DNA of 64,000 nt from an uncultured Collinsella sp. (GTDB lineage Bacteria; Actinomycetota; Coriobacteriia; Coriobacteriales; Coriobacteriaceae). A program made the translations under genes and the position numbers. Below, piece after piece: positions 15,668 to 24,341 of the stretch. The notes below the pieces were generated by a model. It worked only from the letters and a program-made list of their open reading frames with translations, had not been told where the DNA came from and searched no databases. The stretch spans positions 54,939 through 118,938 of the forward strand of contig CATYLC010000004.1 of assembly GCA_958408685.1 (NCBI GenBank), written 5' to 3'. Position 1 is the stretch's first letter. Every line of letters begins with the position of its first letter.

Positions 15668-17692
15668 TTAGCGTCGACGCTTCCAGATAATGCCGAGGAT
15701 GATGACGATGATGCCGCCGATAAGGCACGCGCCAACTACTGCCGGCGTGTGGTCTCCCGTTGCGGCGAGCTTACCGGTCGTCTTCTTGGTGATGACCTTC
15801 GTGGTCGTCGTGTCCGTCTTAGGCGAGGGCTTAGGCGTCGGGGCCGGTGTGGGCGTGGGGTCCACGGCAGCGGAGCCAAAGCTGATGGTGCCCGCGAGCG
15901 AGGCCATCTTGCTCTCCCAGCTGTTCTGCCCGATCAGCGCCCTCAGCGCCGCCTCGCACGTGCCCCACTCGGTGTACTTGGTGGCGTGTGCAAAGGTGGG
16001 AAAGTCGGTCGTGTTGGTGATGATGTAGTTGTTGGTGGCGACGGTATAGGTCTTGGCGGAGTCGAGCGTGCTGCCGTCTTTGGTGAGTGTGGCACTCACA
16101 ATGCGCTTGCCCTCGGGCTGTGTCCAATCAATCGTCACGTTGATGCCGCCAAAGGAGAGAACGCTGCCAGAGTCATCGCGCCACTTGTACTTGTCTTGCG
16201 CCTCCTGCTCGGTGTGACCGGCCGCCACATAAGCCTGCTGAAGCTCGTAGCTGTCGTTGCAATCGTCGCTGATTTGTAGCGAGTGCTCGAGCGCTGCGAG
16301 GAAGTCCGCGCCGGTCGTGGCCCAGGTCTCCACGGTGTTGCCGTAGGGCGAGATGGCGATGACGTTGCCGGCGGTCACGTTGCCCGCCGCGATGCCGCCG
16401 CGGATGCCGCCAGCGTTTTCGATAGCGAGGTCCGCGCCCGTCAGGTCAAGATAGGAGCTGCAAATCACGTGGCCGATGGTCTGGGCCTTGGTGGTGTCGC
16501 CCTCCTTGCTGGGACGGAAATCGGTGGTGCGCACCATTTCCCAACCATGCGTGCCTGCGGCGTCCTCGCCGTAGAAATAGTTGGTGGTGGATGTGCCGAG
16601 CACCTTGTTCGATTCGTTTTCAAAGGCCTCGTCGAGCGGCTTGATCTTGTTGCGGACGGCTTCAAGGCGGCTTTGGTAGTCGGAGCCCTTGTCGGGGTCT
16701 GCCAAAAGGTCGTTGACGTTCTTGGCGGTGTAGAGCTTCTCGTTGCTGTCGTCTGTAGGGACCGTGACCGTGTCATCGTCGGTCGTCTCGGTGCCATTCG
16801 TGTCGTATTTGTACGGAATGGAAAGCAGCCCCACCTCGGCAAAGGCGCTGCCTGCCTCGACAACGTGGATCGTCTTGCCGTCGGCTCCCGTCACCTTCTC
16901 GTTAAGGTTGATGTGCTCGTGGCCTGCGATAAGGGCATCGACGCCACGGAGTCGCGTGGCAAAGGTCTTGGCGTCGAGCGTGTGCGCGATACACACAACA
17001 ACATCGCAGCCCTCCTTGCGCAGCTGCTCTGCCTCGGCATTGATGGCGTTCGCGGCACTCGAGAACGACGTACCCGCGACCAGGTCCGCGCGCAGCGAGG
17101 ATTCCAGCGACTCATCCATGGCACCCACGACGCCGACCTTGATTTTGTAGTCGAATGCGGAGTGATCCTCGCTATCCTCCCAGGTGCGATCGAGCGTCTT
17201 CGTGATGCTCGAGCTCCATACGCCGCTCGTAGACTTTGCGTTCGCGCAGAGCATGGCGAAGGGCGTGCCGGTGGGGCTGTAGCCGGTCATGGTGCGGAGC
17301 TTGTCCGCGCCGTAGCTCCAGTCGTGGTTGCCCGGCGTGGTCGCGTCGTAGCCGTCTGCATAGAAGGTGTCCATGAGCTCGGCGATGCTCTTGCCCTCGC
17401 TCATGGTGGCGAAGGACTGCCCGTGGAAGGTGTCGCCCGCATCGAGCAAAAGATCGGGGGCGTTGCCCTGGGCGCTATAAAGGACCGCCAGTCCGTCGAA
17501 GCCGACGGTGCCGGTGCCCTTGCTTGCGTTGTAGCTGTACTTGTAGCTGCCGTGGATATCGTTGGTGTGCATGACGGTCACAGAGCCGTCAATAGCGGCG
17601 GGCAGGTTCCCAGCGAAAGCGAGGCTTGGGGTGCCTGCGAGCGCGCCGGCAAACAACGCGGCGGCTAACGCAAGGCGGGGGAGTCTTTTCAT
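15668..17692 (-). CDS. Cell-wall-anchored bifunctional 5'-nucleotidase/UshA-like metallophosphatase
   Basis: 674 residues. A Sec signal peptide spans residues 1-27 (MKRLPRLALAAALFAG, cleavage near AFA-GN). The catalytic metallophosphoesterase domain has HTNDIHGSY (residues 42-50), DAGDTFHGQS, TPGNHDWSYG, and GHEHI. The C-terminal 5'-nucleotidase substrate domain has NAGGIRGGI and SPYGNTVET. A Pro/Thr-rich wall-spanning linker leads to LAATG (642-646), a hydrophobic helix and KRRR, the layout of a sortase substrate with a variant LPxTG motif. It should hydrolyse extracellular nucleotides for salvage. It is preceded by its own intergenic region and is probably monocistronic. Confidence 0.9.
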   Translation of the reverse strand: MKRLPRLALAAALFAGALAGTPSLAFAGNLPAAIDGSVTVMHTNDIHGSYKYSYNASKGTGTVGFDGLAVLYSAQGNAPDLLLDAGDTFHGQSFATMSEGKSIAELMDTFYADGYDATTPGNHDWSYGADKLRTMTGYSPTGTPFAMLCANAKSTSGVWSSSITKTLDRTWEDSEDHSAFDYKIKVGVVGAMDESLESSLRADLVAGTSFSSAANAINAEAEQLRKEGCDVVVCIAHTLDAKTFATRLRGVDALIAGHEHINLNEKVTGADGKTIHVVEAGSAFAEVGLLSIPYKYDTNGTETTDDDTVTVPTDDSNEKLYTAKNVNDLLADPDKGSDYQSRLEAVRNKIKPLDEAFENESNKVLGTSTTNYFYGEDAAGTHGWEMVRTTDFRPSKEGDTTKAQTIGHVICSSYLDLTGADLAIENAGGIRGGIAAGNVTAGNVIAISPYGNTVETWATTGADFLAALEHSLQISDDCNDSYELQQAYVAAGHTEQEAQDKYKWRDDSGSVLSFGGINVTIDWTQPEGKRIVSATLTKDGSTLDSAKTYTVATNNYIITNTTDFPTFAHATKYTEWGTCEAALRALIGQNSWESKMASLAGTISFGSAAVDPTPTPAPTPKPSPKTDTTTTKVITKKTTGKLAATGDHTPAVVGACLIGGIIVIILGIIWKRRR

Positions 17693-17756
17693 GGCAGTTT
17701 CCTTAGTCCTTAGCCAGAATGTCTGGTTGAATATCGGATTATCGACATAATATGCG

Positions 17757-17796
17757 AAAACCGCCGCAAGGGCGTCTGTCCCTTTGCGGCGGTTTT
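17757..17796. repeat. GGGACAG palindrome, site c
   Basis: Stem AAAACCGCCGCAAGGG (17757-17772) with its complement to 17796 (one bulged base). Minus-strand loop includes AGGGACAGACG. It lies upstream of the 5'-nucleotidase gene and 15 bp from site d. Confidence 0.75.
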
Positions 17797-17811
17797 GACG
17801 TTTGCGCAGAT

Positions 17812-17852
17812 AAAACCTACCAAAATAAACCTGTCCCTTTTTGGCAGGTTTT
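17812..17852. repeat. GGGACAG palindrome, site d (CCAAAATAAACCTG subfamily)
   Basis: 14 bp stem 17812-17825 with 17839-17852 (one G:U). The loop on the minus strand reads AGGGACAGGTTTA. It overlaps the TAA stop of the ABC ATPase gene. The same CCAAAATAAACCTGTCCC string recurs near 46.46 kb and, inverted, near 44.64 kb. Confidence 0.8.
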
Positions 17853-18645
17853 AGCTCAGCAGCATGCGGTCGTTGGCGAGCTCGCCGCCCGAGACCTCCT
17901 CGAACTTCTGCAGCAGGTCGGCTACGGTGAGCGACTTCTTCTCATCGCCCGCCACGTCGTAGATCACGTGGCCTTCGTGCATCATGATCAGACGGTTGCC
18001 CAGACGGATGGCGTCGTTCATGTTGTGCGTGACCATGAGCGTGGTCAGGTGGTTCTCGTCGACGATCTCCTCGGTCAGGTTAAGCACCTTAGAGGCCGTC
18101 TTGGGGTCGAGGGCCGCGGTGTGCTCGTCGAGCAGCAGCAGGCGCGGCCTGGTGAGCGTGGCCATCAGCAGGGTGAGTGCCTGGCGCTGGCCACCCGAGA
18201 GCAGGCCGACCTTGGCGTTGAGACGCGTGTCCAGACCAAGGTCCAGGCGCTTGAGCAGCTCGACGTACTCATCTTTCTCGGCCTTGGTGACGCCCCACGA
18301 AAGGCCGCGACGCTGGCCGCGACGCTTGGCGAGGGCCAGGTTCTCGGCGATCTGCATGTCGGCAGCGGTACCGCGCATGGGGTCCTGAAACACGCGGCCC
18401 AGGTACTTGGCGCGCTGCGACTCGCTCAGGCGCGAGATGTCGGTGCCGTCGAGCTCAATAACGCCCGAATCGAGCGGGTACACGCCGGCGATCATGTTGA
18501 GCAGCGTGGACTTGCCGGCGCCGTTGCCGCCGATCACGGTTACAAAGTCGCCGTCATTCAGGGTGAGGTCGACGCCGGTGAGCGCGCGCTTCTCGGTGAC
18601 GGTGCCCTTGTTAAAGGTCTTCTTGACGTGCGAGAGCTTAAGCAT
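17851..18645 (-). CDS. ABC transporter ATP-binding protein (TrpXYZ-type system)
   Basis: 264 residues from ATG 18645, with GGGGG 9 bases upstream. Walker A is GGNGAGKST at residues 39-47, the Q-loop VFQDPMRGT, the signature LSGGQRQAL, Walker B LLLLDEHTAALD and the H-loop THNM. The start lies inside the permease gene (8-base overlap), so the two are coupled. This ATPase type occurs with PF02653-like permeases and ABC_sub_bind lipoproteins, as in streptococcal TrpXYZ. The palindrome at the stop codon may cap the mRNA. Confidence 0.92.
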   Translation of the reverse strand: MLKLSHVKKTFNKGTVTEKRALTGVDLTLNDGDFVTVIGGNGAGKSTLLNMIAGVYPLDSGVIELDGTDISRLSESQRAKYLGRVFQDPMRGTAADMQIAENLALAKRRGQRRGLSWGVTKAEKDEYVELLKRLDLGLDTRLNAKVGLLSGGQRQALTLLMATLTRPRLLLLDEHTAALDPKTASKVLNLTEEIVDENHLTTLMVTHNMNDAIRLGNRLIMMHEGHVIYDVAGDEKKSLTVADLLQKFEEVSGGELANDRMLLS

Positions 18646-19561
18646 CTGCCTCATCCCCCTTCGTGTAGGAGCTGCGGAGCTTATAGCGCTCCCAAACCAC
18701 GGGCACGCACAGGGCCACAGCGACAATCACGGCGGAGAGCAGCTTCATGTCGTTGGCGTCCATGCCCAACTGCAGCACGATGGCGCGGATAAGGAAGTAC
18801 ACCACGGAGCCAAAGACGGCGGAGGCAAGACGGACGCTAAACTGCGTGAGGCCGCCGGGCAGCAGACGGCCGAGCACCTCGCCGATAACAATGGCGGCAA
18901 GACCGATAACGATGGCACCGGTGCCCATACCAATGTCGGCATACTTTTGGCTCTGGCAGATGAGCGCGCCCGAAAGGCCGATGAGGGCGTTGGAGAGCAC
19001 GAGGGCGATCATCTTGGTGGAGTTGGTGTTGACGCCCAGAGCGCGGATCATGTACTCGTTGTTGCCGGTGGCTCGCAGCGCCGAGCCGATCTCGGTGCCA
19101 AAGAACCAATACAGGATGGCAACGATAGCCACGGCGAGCAGGATGCCCAAGATGATGGCAACGGTGGACTGCGGCAGACCGGTCATATTGCTGACGGCCG
19201 AGAATACGGTGCCCTTGGCAAGAATGGGCGTATTGGACTTGCCCATGATGCGCAGGTTGATGGACCACAGGCTGATCTGGGTGAGGATTCCGGCGAGGAT
19301 CGCAGGAATCTCGAAGACGGTGGTCAAAATGCCCGTGACGGCGCCCGCGATGGCGCCGGCGCACATACCGGCCAGCACGGCGAGCAGCGGGTCGACGTTG
19401 TTATTGACGATGAGCACAGCGCAGACGCAGCCGCCGAGGGCAAAGCTGCCGTCGCAGGTCATATCGGGAATGTCGAGCAGGCGGAACGTGATAAACACGC
19501 CAAGCACCATAATGCCCCAGAGGACGCCCTGCGAAACGGCGCCCTGCAATGCAATGAGCAT
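18638..19561 (-). CDS. ABC transporter permease (TrpY-like)
   Basis: 307 residues, mostly hydrophobic, with about eight to nine membrane helices. The N-terminus GVLWGIMVLGVFITFRLLDI and the segment DMTCDGSFALGG are typical of permeases paired with ABC_sub_bind proteins. AGGAGG is 9 bases upstream of ATG 19561. It is followed by the overlapping ATPase gene and preceded by the substrate-binding lipoprotein gene about 200 bases upstream, with a hairpin in the gap. Substrate may be an aromatic amino acid by analogy with TrpXYZ; no T-box is seen upstream, so this is weak. Confidence 0.88.
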   Translation of the reverse strand: MLIALQGAVSQGVLWGIMVLGVFITFRLLDIPDMTCDGSFALGGCVCAVLIVNNNVDPLLAVLAGMCAGAIAGAVTGILTTVFEIPAILAGILTQISLWSINLRIMGKSNTPILAKGTVFSAVSNMTGLPQSTVAIILGILLAVAIVAILYWFFGTEIGSALRATGNNEYMIRALGVNTNSTKMIALVLSNALIGLSGALICQSQKYADIGMGTGAIVIGLAAIVIGEVLGRLLPGGLTQFSVRLASAVFGSVVYFLIRAIVLQLGMDANDMKLLSAVIVAVALCVPVVWERYKLRSSYTKGDEADA

Positions 19562-19663
19562 GCTTCATACCTCCTAGGATAGGGTGGACACGTGATTCAC
19601 CATAATAGCGGTAACAATGCATAGAAGAGTTACGGACAGACGTTTTGTTTTACCTGAAACAAG

Positions 19664-19697
19664 CAGGGCGGACGCCGGTCTACAGCGCCCGCCCCTG
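19664..19697 (-). terminator. GC-rich hairpin between binding-protein and permease genes
   Basis: Stem about 12 bp around CAGGGCGG...CCGCCCCTG. No T-run on the minus strand. It could protect or partly terminate the binding-protein mRNA, giving more lipoprotein than membrane subunits. Confidence 0.5.
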
Positions 19698-19764
19698 TGG
19701 CTCAGATATTGAATAACGCGGCTAAAGCGCGAGCACGGGCTCTAGACGCATGCCGCGTATGGCA

Positions 19765-20745
19765 TTACGCGTCCAGGGCGGAAAGGTCGATGCCCAGGGC
19801 CTCGGCCATTTCGTCGTTCTTGACGACGACCAGGTCCTTGCTCGAGAGGTGCTTGATCGGCATATCCTCGGGCTTGGCCTCGCCTTTCAGGATCTTAACG
19901 GCCATCTCGCCCGCGGCGTAGCCCAGGTCCTCATAGTTGATGGAGAGGGTGAACAGGCCGCCGGCCATGCACATACCCTCCTCGCCAGTCACGAAGGGGA
20001 GCTTGTTCTCCTTGCAGATCTGGCCGACCTGCGAGGCACCCGCGGCGATGGTGTTGTCGGTGGGGGAGTACAGCGCGTCGACCTTGCCCACGGCAGACTC
20101 GACGACGGACTGAATCTCGTTGGAGCTCGAGACGGTGAAGTCAGTGTACTCGAGGCCCAGCTTGTCGAGTTCCTTCTTGGCGGCCTTGATCTGGACGTCG
20201 GAGTTGGACTCGGCGGTGCAGTAGAGCAGGCCGACCTTTTTAACGTCGGGCAGGACCTTCTGCATCATCTCGAGCTGCTCGGCGACCGGGGTGAGGTCGG
20301 AAGCGCCCGTGACGTTGGTGCCCGGCTTGTCGTTGTCCTGGACCAGGCCGGAGGCGGCGTAGTCGGTGATGGCACAGCCCACGATGGGGATATCGGCCGT
20401 GGCGCCGGCGGCAGCCTGCGCGGCGGGCGTGGCGATGGCATAAATCAGGTTGACGTTGTCGCCCACAAACTTGTCGGCAATGGACTTACACGTGGACTGG
20501 TCGTTCTGGGCGTTCTTCTGGTCGATCTTGACCTTAAGGCCGCTCTTCTTGATGGCCTTGACGAAGCCGTCGTTGGCGGCATCGAGCGCGGAGTGCTCGG
20601 TGAGCTGCAGAACGCCGATGGTGTAGTCGGAACCGGCGGCAGCGGAGCCGGAACCAGAGTTGCCGCCGCATCCGGCGAGCGGGGCGAGCGCGAGCAGGCC
20701 GGCGGAGACCAGAAGGCTCCTGCGGCTGATGGTGATGTCCTTCAT
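19765..20745 (-). CDS. ABC transporter substrate-binding lipoprotein (ABC_sub_bind family)
   Basis: 326 residues from ATG 20745, preceded by GGGGG. The signal sequence carries SRRSLL, a possible twin-arginine type start, and the lipobox LAGC with Cys26. A Gly/Ser-rich tether follows, then the two-lobe fold: YTIGVLQLTEH, ADIPIVGCAITDY, KVGLLYCTAESNSD and DALYSPTDNTI are typical of PF04392 proteins such as TrpX. It is first gene of the importer operon, with its own promoter. Ligand not determinable, possibly tryptophan or another amino acid. Confidence 0.9.
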   Translation of the reverse strand: MKDITISRRSLLVSAGLLALAPLAGCGGNSGSGSAAAGSDYTIGVLQLTEHSALDAANDGFVKAIKKSGLKVKIDQKNAQNDQSTCKSIADKFVGDNVNLIYAIATPAAQAAAGATADIPIVGCAITDYAASGLVQDNDKPGTNVTGASDLTPVAEQLEMMQKVLPDVKKVGLLYCTAESNSDVQIKAAKKELDKLGLEYTDFTVSSSNEIQSVVESAVGKVDALYSPTDNTIAAGASQVGQICKENKLPFVTGEEGMCMAGGLFTLSINYEDLGYAAGEMAVKILKGEAKPEDMPIKHLSSKDLVVVKNDEMAEALGIDLSALDA

Positions 20746-20808
20746 ATCATTACCCCCAGTATAAAAATGGCTGGAAACACTGCACTGGGACAAAGTGCAA
20801 GTGGAACT

Positions 20809-20836
20809 ATAGTAGCGCTGATGTCCATTTTTACAA
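20809..20836 (-). promoter_or_regulatory. Promoter of the ABC importer operon
   Basis: On the minus strand TTGTAA (20836-20831), a 16-base spacer, then TACTAT (20814-20809), about 60 bases before the lipoprotein start. Confidence 0.55.
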
Positions 20837-20905
20837 CAGCCTGGCGGGTTTTTTAATACAGAATCGGATGGGCGGTACGGGTAGTCGAATGGGCGGCGGA
20901 GGGTC

Positions 20906-21691
20906 TTATGCGGCGGAGGAGGCGTCGTCCTCGTCTAGGGCGGCGAAGAGCTTCTTGCCGTCGAGGAGACGTGTGGTGACGTTTCTCATTCGGCCAATCT
21001 CTACGGTACGCAACGTGTCATCGGCGCCTCGGGCGTCATAGACCGTTCCCAGCAAATAAGAGATGCCGTCTCGTTGCCTGATGGCAAAGGGACGGAGTGT
21101 CATCCGTGCCGCTTCGGTTTCGCCGCGTGTCGTGACGCTCGAAATATCAAAACTCACCGTGGTTCCGTGGTCTATGGCCTGCTCGACGAGCTCGCACGTG
21201 TCGATGCGCTTGATGGGCGTGTGTGTTGCCTTGGTAGCCTTGCTGCCTGCGCTTGGAGCGGGTTCGGGTGTATCGAGGTAGCCGCGAACGTCGGCGCTCG
21301 CCATGGCAACTAAGTGCTGCGCCATGCTCTTGCGGATAGCGATAGGCGTGGAGCGGTTGCGCATGACCATACCGTGGAGCCGGATGATCTCTTCATCGGT
21401 GAGCGGGCGGGTAAGAAGTTTGTAGCCCACGCCGCGTTTGTACTCAATTTCGTATCCGGCATGGCGAAGCGCGGAGATGGCGGTGTAGATGCTGCGCCGC
21501 GCCGCCGAGATGGGCATGCGGGCGGGGTCGTCGGGATGGGCGAGGCGCCGGATCAACTCATCGGAAAGCATGGCCTTGTCCTCGCCGGTGTTTTCGCTCA
21601 AGAGCTGCAGGATGCGAACGGCGCGATAGGCTGCCATCGAGGCGGCGCCCCTCGTCGTGGTGTCGTAGGTTTCAACAGCGGCTTCGGTCAT
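20906..21691 (-). CDS. WYL-domain transcriptional regulator (YafY-like)
   Basis: 261 residues from ATG 21691, with GGAAAGGA about 10 bases upstream. The N-terminal HTH region has YRAVRILQLLSENTG and RRSIYTAISALRHAGYEIEY, followed by RGVGYKL, as in DeoR/YafY-type regulators. The C-terminal part (MTLRPFAIRQRDGISYLLG and VEIGRMRNV) aligns with the WYL ligand-binding domain, the WYL triplet reading SYL. It may control a nearby gene such as asnS or the ABC importer, but no operator was found. The gene is divergent from none of its neighbours and looks monocistronic. Confidence 0.75.
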   Translation of the reverse strand: MTEAAVETYDTTTRGAASMAAYRAVRILQLLSENTGEDKAMLSDELIRRLAHPDDPARMPISAARRSIYTAISALRHAGYEIEYKRGVGYKLLTRPLTDEEIIRLHGMVMRNRSTPIAIRKSMAQHLVAMASADVRGYLDTPEPAPSAGSKATKATHTPIKRIDTCELVEQAIDHGTTVSFDISSVTTRGETEAARMTLRPFAIRQRDGISYLLGTVYDARGADDTLRTVEIGRMRNVTTRLLDGKKLFAALDEDDASSAA

Positions 21692-21808
21692 CGTGCCCAC
21701 GTCCTTTCCGTTTTGGGTGGCGACGGTATGGAGCCTAGGACGTGGGGCTTTCCCAGGGGCGCAGGGCGCTCTGGGCGGTCGGTAGTCGTCGGCAAACGGT
21801 GGGTCGAG

Positions 21809-21871
21809 TTTTCAACAGCCCTGCTCAACTGACCAAAAACTTGCCAAAAGCTTGACGGATGCTGTTGAAAA
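21809..21871. repeat. Spaced inverted repeat TTTTCAACAGC / GCTGTTGAAAA
   Basis: 11 bp arms 21809-21819 and 21861-21871, separated by 41 bases, between the WYL regulator start and the asnS terminator. The right arm supplies the T-run of that terminator on the minus strand. It could be a regulator site for the WYL gene. Confidence 0.5.
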
Positions 21872-21903
21872 AAGCGTCTCTCGACCGATGTCGAGAGACG
21901 CTT
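21872..21903 (-). terminator. Intrinsic terminator after asnS
   Basis: Perfect 14 bp stem (AAGCGTCTCTCGAC, 21872-21885, with 21890-21903), loop of four bases. On the minus strand it is followed by TTTTTT. Confidence 0.92.
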
Positions 21904-21949
21904 ATGCGATGAGCGTTGGCGTGTGGCGACGCGAGCTAGCATCCGACGA

Positions 21950-23353
21950 TTAGAAGTCGGCGTTGCCCACGGTGCGCGGGTGCGGCAGGACGTCGCGGAT
22001 GTTGCCCACGCCGGTCAGATACATGACCAAGCGCTCGAAGCCCAGACCGTAGCCGGCGTGCTTGCAGGAACCGTAGCGGCGCAGGTCAAGGTAGTACTTG
22101 TACTGCTCGGGATTCATGCCCAGGTCCTTGATGCGGGCCTCGAGCAGATCCAGGCGCTCCTCGCGCTGGGAGCCGCCGATAATCTCGCCGATACCGGGAA
22201 CCAGGCAGTCGGCGGCGGCGACGGTCTTGCCGTCCTCGTTCATGCGCATGTAGAACGCCTTGATCTCGGCCGGGTAGTCGGTCACGAAGGTCGGGCGCTT
22301 AAAGTGCTCCTCGGTCAGGAAGCGCTCGTGCTCGGTCTGCAGGTCGATGCCCCAGCTGACGGGGTAATCAAACTGGTGGCCAGCAGCGACTGCCTGCTCC
22401 AGGATCTCGACGGCCTCGGTATAGGTGACGCGGGCGAAGTCGGAGTTGGCGACATGGTCCAGGCGCTCGAGCAGACCCTTGTCCACAAACTTGTTGAGCA
22501 TATTGAGCTCGTCGGGGCAGGTTGCCATGACGTCCTTGAGGACATACTTGAGCATGGCCTCGGCGTTATCCATGTAGTCGTTAAGGTCGGCAAAGGCCAT
22601 CTCGGGTTCGATCATCCAAAACTCGGCGGCGTGGCGCGTGGTGTTGGAGTTCTCGGCACGGAAGGTGGGGCCAAAGGTGTACACGTCGCCAAAGGCCATG
22701 GCAAAGTTCTCGGCATTGAGCTGGCCGGACACGGTGAGGCTCGCATGCTTGCCAAAGAAGTCCTGGCTCCAGTCGACCTCGCCGGACTCGGTGAGGGGCG
22801 GATTTTTGGGGTCGAGCGTGGTCACGCGGAACATCTCGCCGGCGCCCTCGCAGTCACTCGTGGTGATGATGGGGGTGTTGACGTAGACAAAGCCCTGCTC
22901 CTGGAAGAAGCGGTGGATGGCGGCAGCCGCGACAGAGCGGATGCGGAACACGGCGCGGAACAGGTTGGTGCGCGGGCGCAGGTGCTGCTGGGTGCGCAGG
23001 AACTCGACGGTTGCGCGCTTCTTCTGCAGCGGGTAATCCGGGGCGCTCGTGCCCTCGACCTCGATGGAGGTGGCAGAAAGCTCGAAAGGCTGGGGCGCAT
23101 CGGGGGTCAGCTTGACGGTGCCGATGCAAATGAGTGCGGCCGAGACGTTTTGATGGGCGATCTCGTCGTAGTTGTCGAGTGCCTCGCGGTTCATGACGAC
23201 CTGCAGGTCGCGGAAGCAGCTGCCGTCGTTGAGCGTAACAAAGCCAAAGTTCTTCATGTCGCGGACGGACTTGACCCAGCCGGCGACGGTGACGGTCTGG
23301 CCGCCGAGCGACTCGGCATCGGCATAGAGCTGCGCGATTTTGGTGCGGTTCAC
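21950..23353 (-). CDS. asnS: Asparaginyl-tRNA synthetase
   Basis: Class IIb synthetase. I favour GTG 23353 (467 residues, family size) because GGGAGGA lies just upstream; in-frame ATGs at 23365 and 23389 would add 4 or 12 residues. The N-terminal OB fold contains VTVAGWVKSVRDMKNFGFV (quoted in part). Motif 2 lies around GPTFRAENSNT. Motif 3 is GYGLGFERLVMYLTG. The stretch PGIGEIIGGSQREERLD is typical of AsnRS. The presence of AsnRS means Asn-tRNA is charged directly. A strong terminator follows; crr lies upstream on the same strand. Confidence 0.97.
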   Translation of the reverse strand: MNRTKIAQLYADAESLGGQTVTVAGWVKSVRDMKNFGFVTLNDGSCFRDLQVVMNREALDNYDEIAHQNVSAALICIGTVKLTPDAPQPFELSATSIEVEGTSAPDYPLQKKRATVEFLRTQQHLRPRTNLFRAVFRIRSVAAAAIHRFFQEQGFVYVNTPIITTSDCEGAGEMFRVTTLDPKNPPLTESGEVDWSQDFFGKHASLTVSGQLNAENFAMAFGDVYTFGPTFRAENSNTTRHAAEFWMIEPEMAFADLNDYMDNAEAMLKYVLKDVMATCPDELNMLNKFVDKGLLERLDHVANSDFARVTYTEAVEILEQAVAAGHQFDYPVSWGIDLQTEHERFLTEEHFKRPTFVTDYPAEIKAFYMRMNEDGKTVAAADCLVPGIGEIIGGSQREERLDLLEARIKDLGMNPEQYKYYLDLRRYGSCKHAGYGLGFERLVMYLTGVGNIRDVLPHPRTVGNADF

Positions 23354-23534
23354 GTATCCTCCCATAACGGTTGAATGATAGTTATCCATACAGTTCGATA
23401 TTCTAGCAGCTCGGCTCATTTGAGCTATACAGATAAAGCATTGGCGGGATGGTTTTTCAAACGAAAAGCGCCCGCGGCCAAATGGTCGCGGGCGCTTGAC
23501 GAGGTGCCTTTTGGCTGTGTGGCGTGGGGCCTGG

Positions 23535-24098
23535 CTACTTGGTCTTGGCAACCAGCAGCGGGTCGCCAAGCTTGACGAGCGGGTTGCCGCCGATAAGCGT
23601 TCCAGACTCGCCGACATGGTCGATGCTCTTAAGACGATCGAGCTCGGAGACGATGACGGTCACGATGTCCTCGTGACCAGCGGCCTTAATGGCCTCGCGG
23701 TCGAAGCTGATGAGCGGCTGGCCTGCCTTGACCACATCGCCCATCTCGACAAAGCGGGCAAAACCCTTGCCGTTCATTTCCACGGTGCCCAGGCCAACAT
23801 GGATGAACACGCGAAGACCGTCCTCGGTGATCATGCCAATGGAGTGGTTGGTGACAGTGGTGGCGCCGATGCGGCCGTTGGCGGGCGCATAGATGGTGCC
23901 GGTAATGGGCTCGATGCCATAGCCCTGGCCAAGCATGCCCGAGGCGATCGTCTCGTCGGGAACCTCGTTCAGGTTGACGAGCACGCCGTTGACGGGGGCA
24001 TAGATGACGCCTTCGCGGGTGGCGAAGCTTGCTGCGGGCGGAACGGACGCCTCGCCGGTCGAGGTGAAGGTGGACTTAAGCGAATCGAGCAGACCCAT
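23535..24098 (-). CDS. crr: PTS glucose-type EIIA component (Crr-like)
   Basis: 187 residues from ATG 24098, with GGAGG 5 bases upstream. Conserved histidines are His85 in TNHSIG and His100 in FIHVGLGTV; the second is the phosphorylated one by homology. The usual HxGxDTV has Gly in place of Asp here. The segments GVIYAPVNGVLV and GTIYAPANG are typical of the EIIA-Glc beta fold. A stand-alone EIIA could serve the EIIC encoded near 60.6 kb, which has no EIIA of its own; this is inference. Confidence 0.92.
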   Translation of the reverse strand: MGLLDSLKSTFTSTGEASVPPAASFATREGVIYAPVNGVLVNLNEVPDETIASGMLGQGYGIEPITGTIYAPANGRIGATTVTNHSIGMITEDGLRVFIHVGLGTVEMNGKGFARFVEMGDVVKAGQPLISFDREAIKAAGHEDIVTVIVSELDRLKSIDHVGESGTLIGGNPLVKLGDPLLVAKTK

Positions 24099-24341
24099 AG
24101 TTGCCTCCAACTTAAATAGGCGCATATCGCGCGTTTGGTTTGCCGGAAACGTTTCACATGTGTTTCGCGGCTTGGTCAACGCCCCTATTCTACGCTGCTC
24201 AACGATACCTCTGAACTGGGATTATGTGATATATCAGTTGAAGGGAAACTTATTGCCGGAGTGTTTCTGCACCACGGGTTCAAGTGGGGTACGCTTGAAG
24301 GCGAAAAACAAGGGCGCATAATTTGCGCGAAGGGAGCACAT

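Noticed and set aside
19562..20905. T-box or tryptophan riboswitch upstream of the ABC importer
   Set aside because: No T-box sequence or specifier stem was found upstream of the lipoprotein gene; the amino-acid substrate therefore rests on family analogy only.
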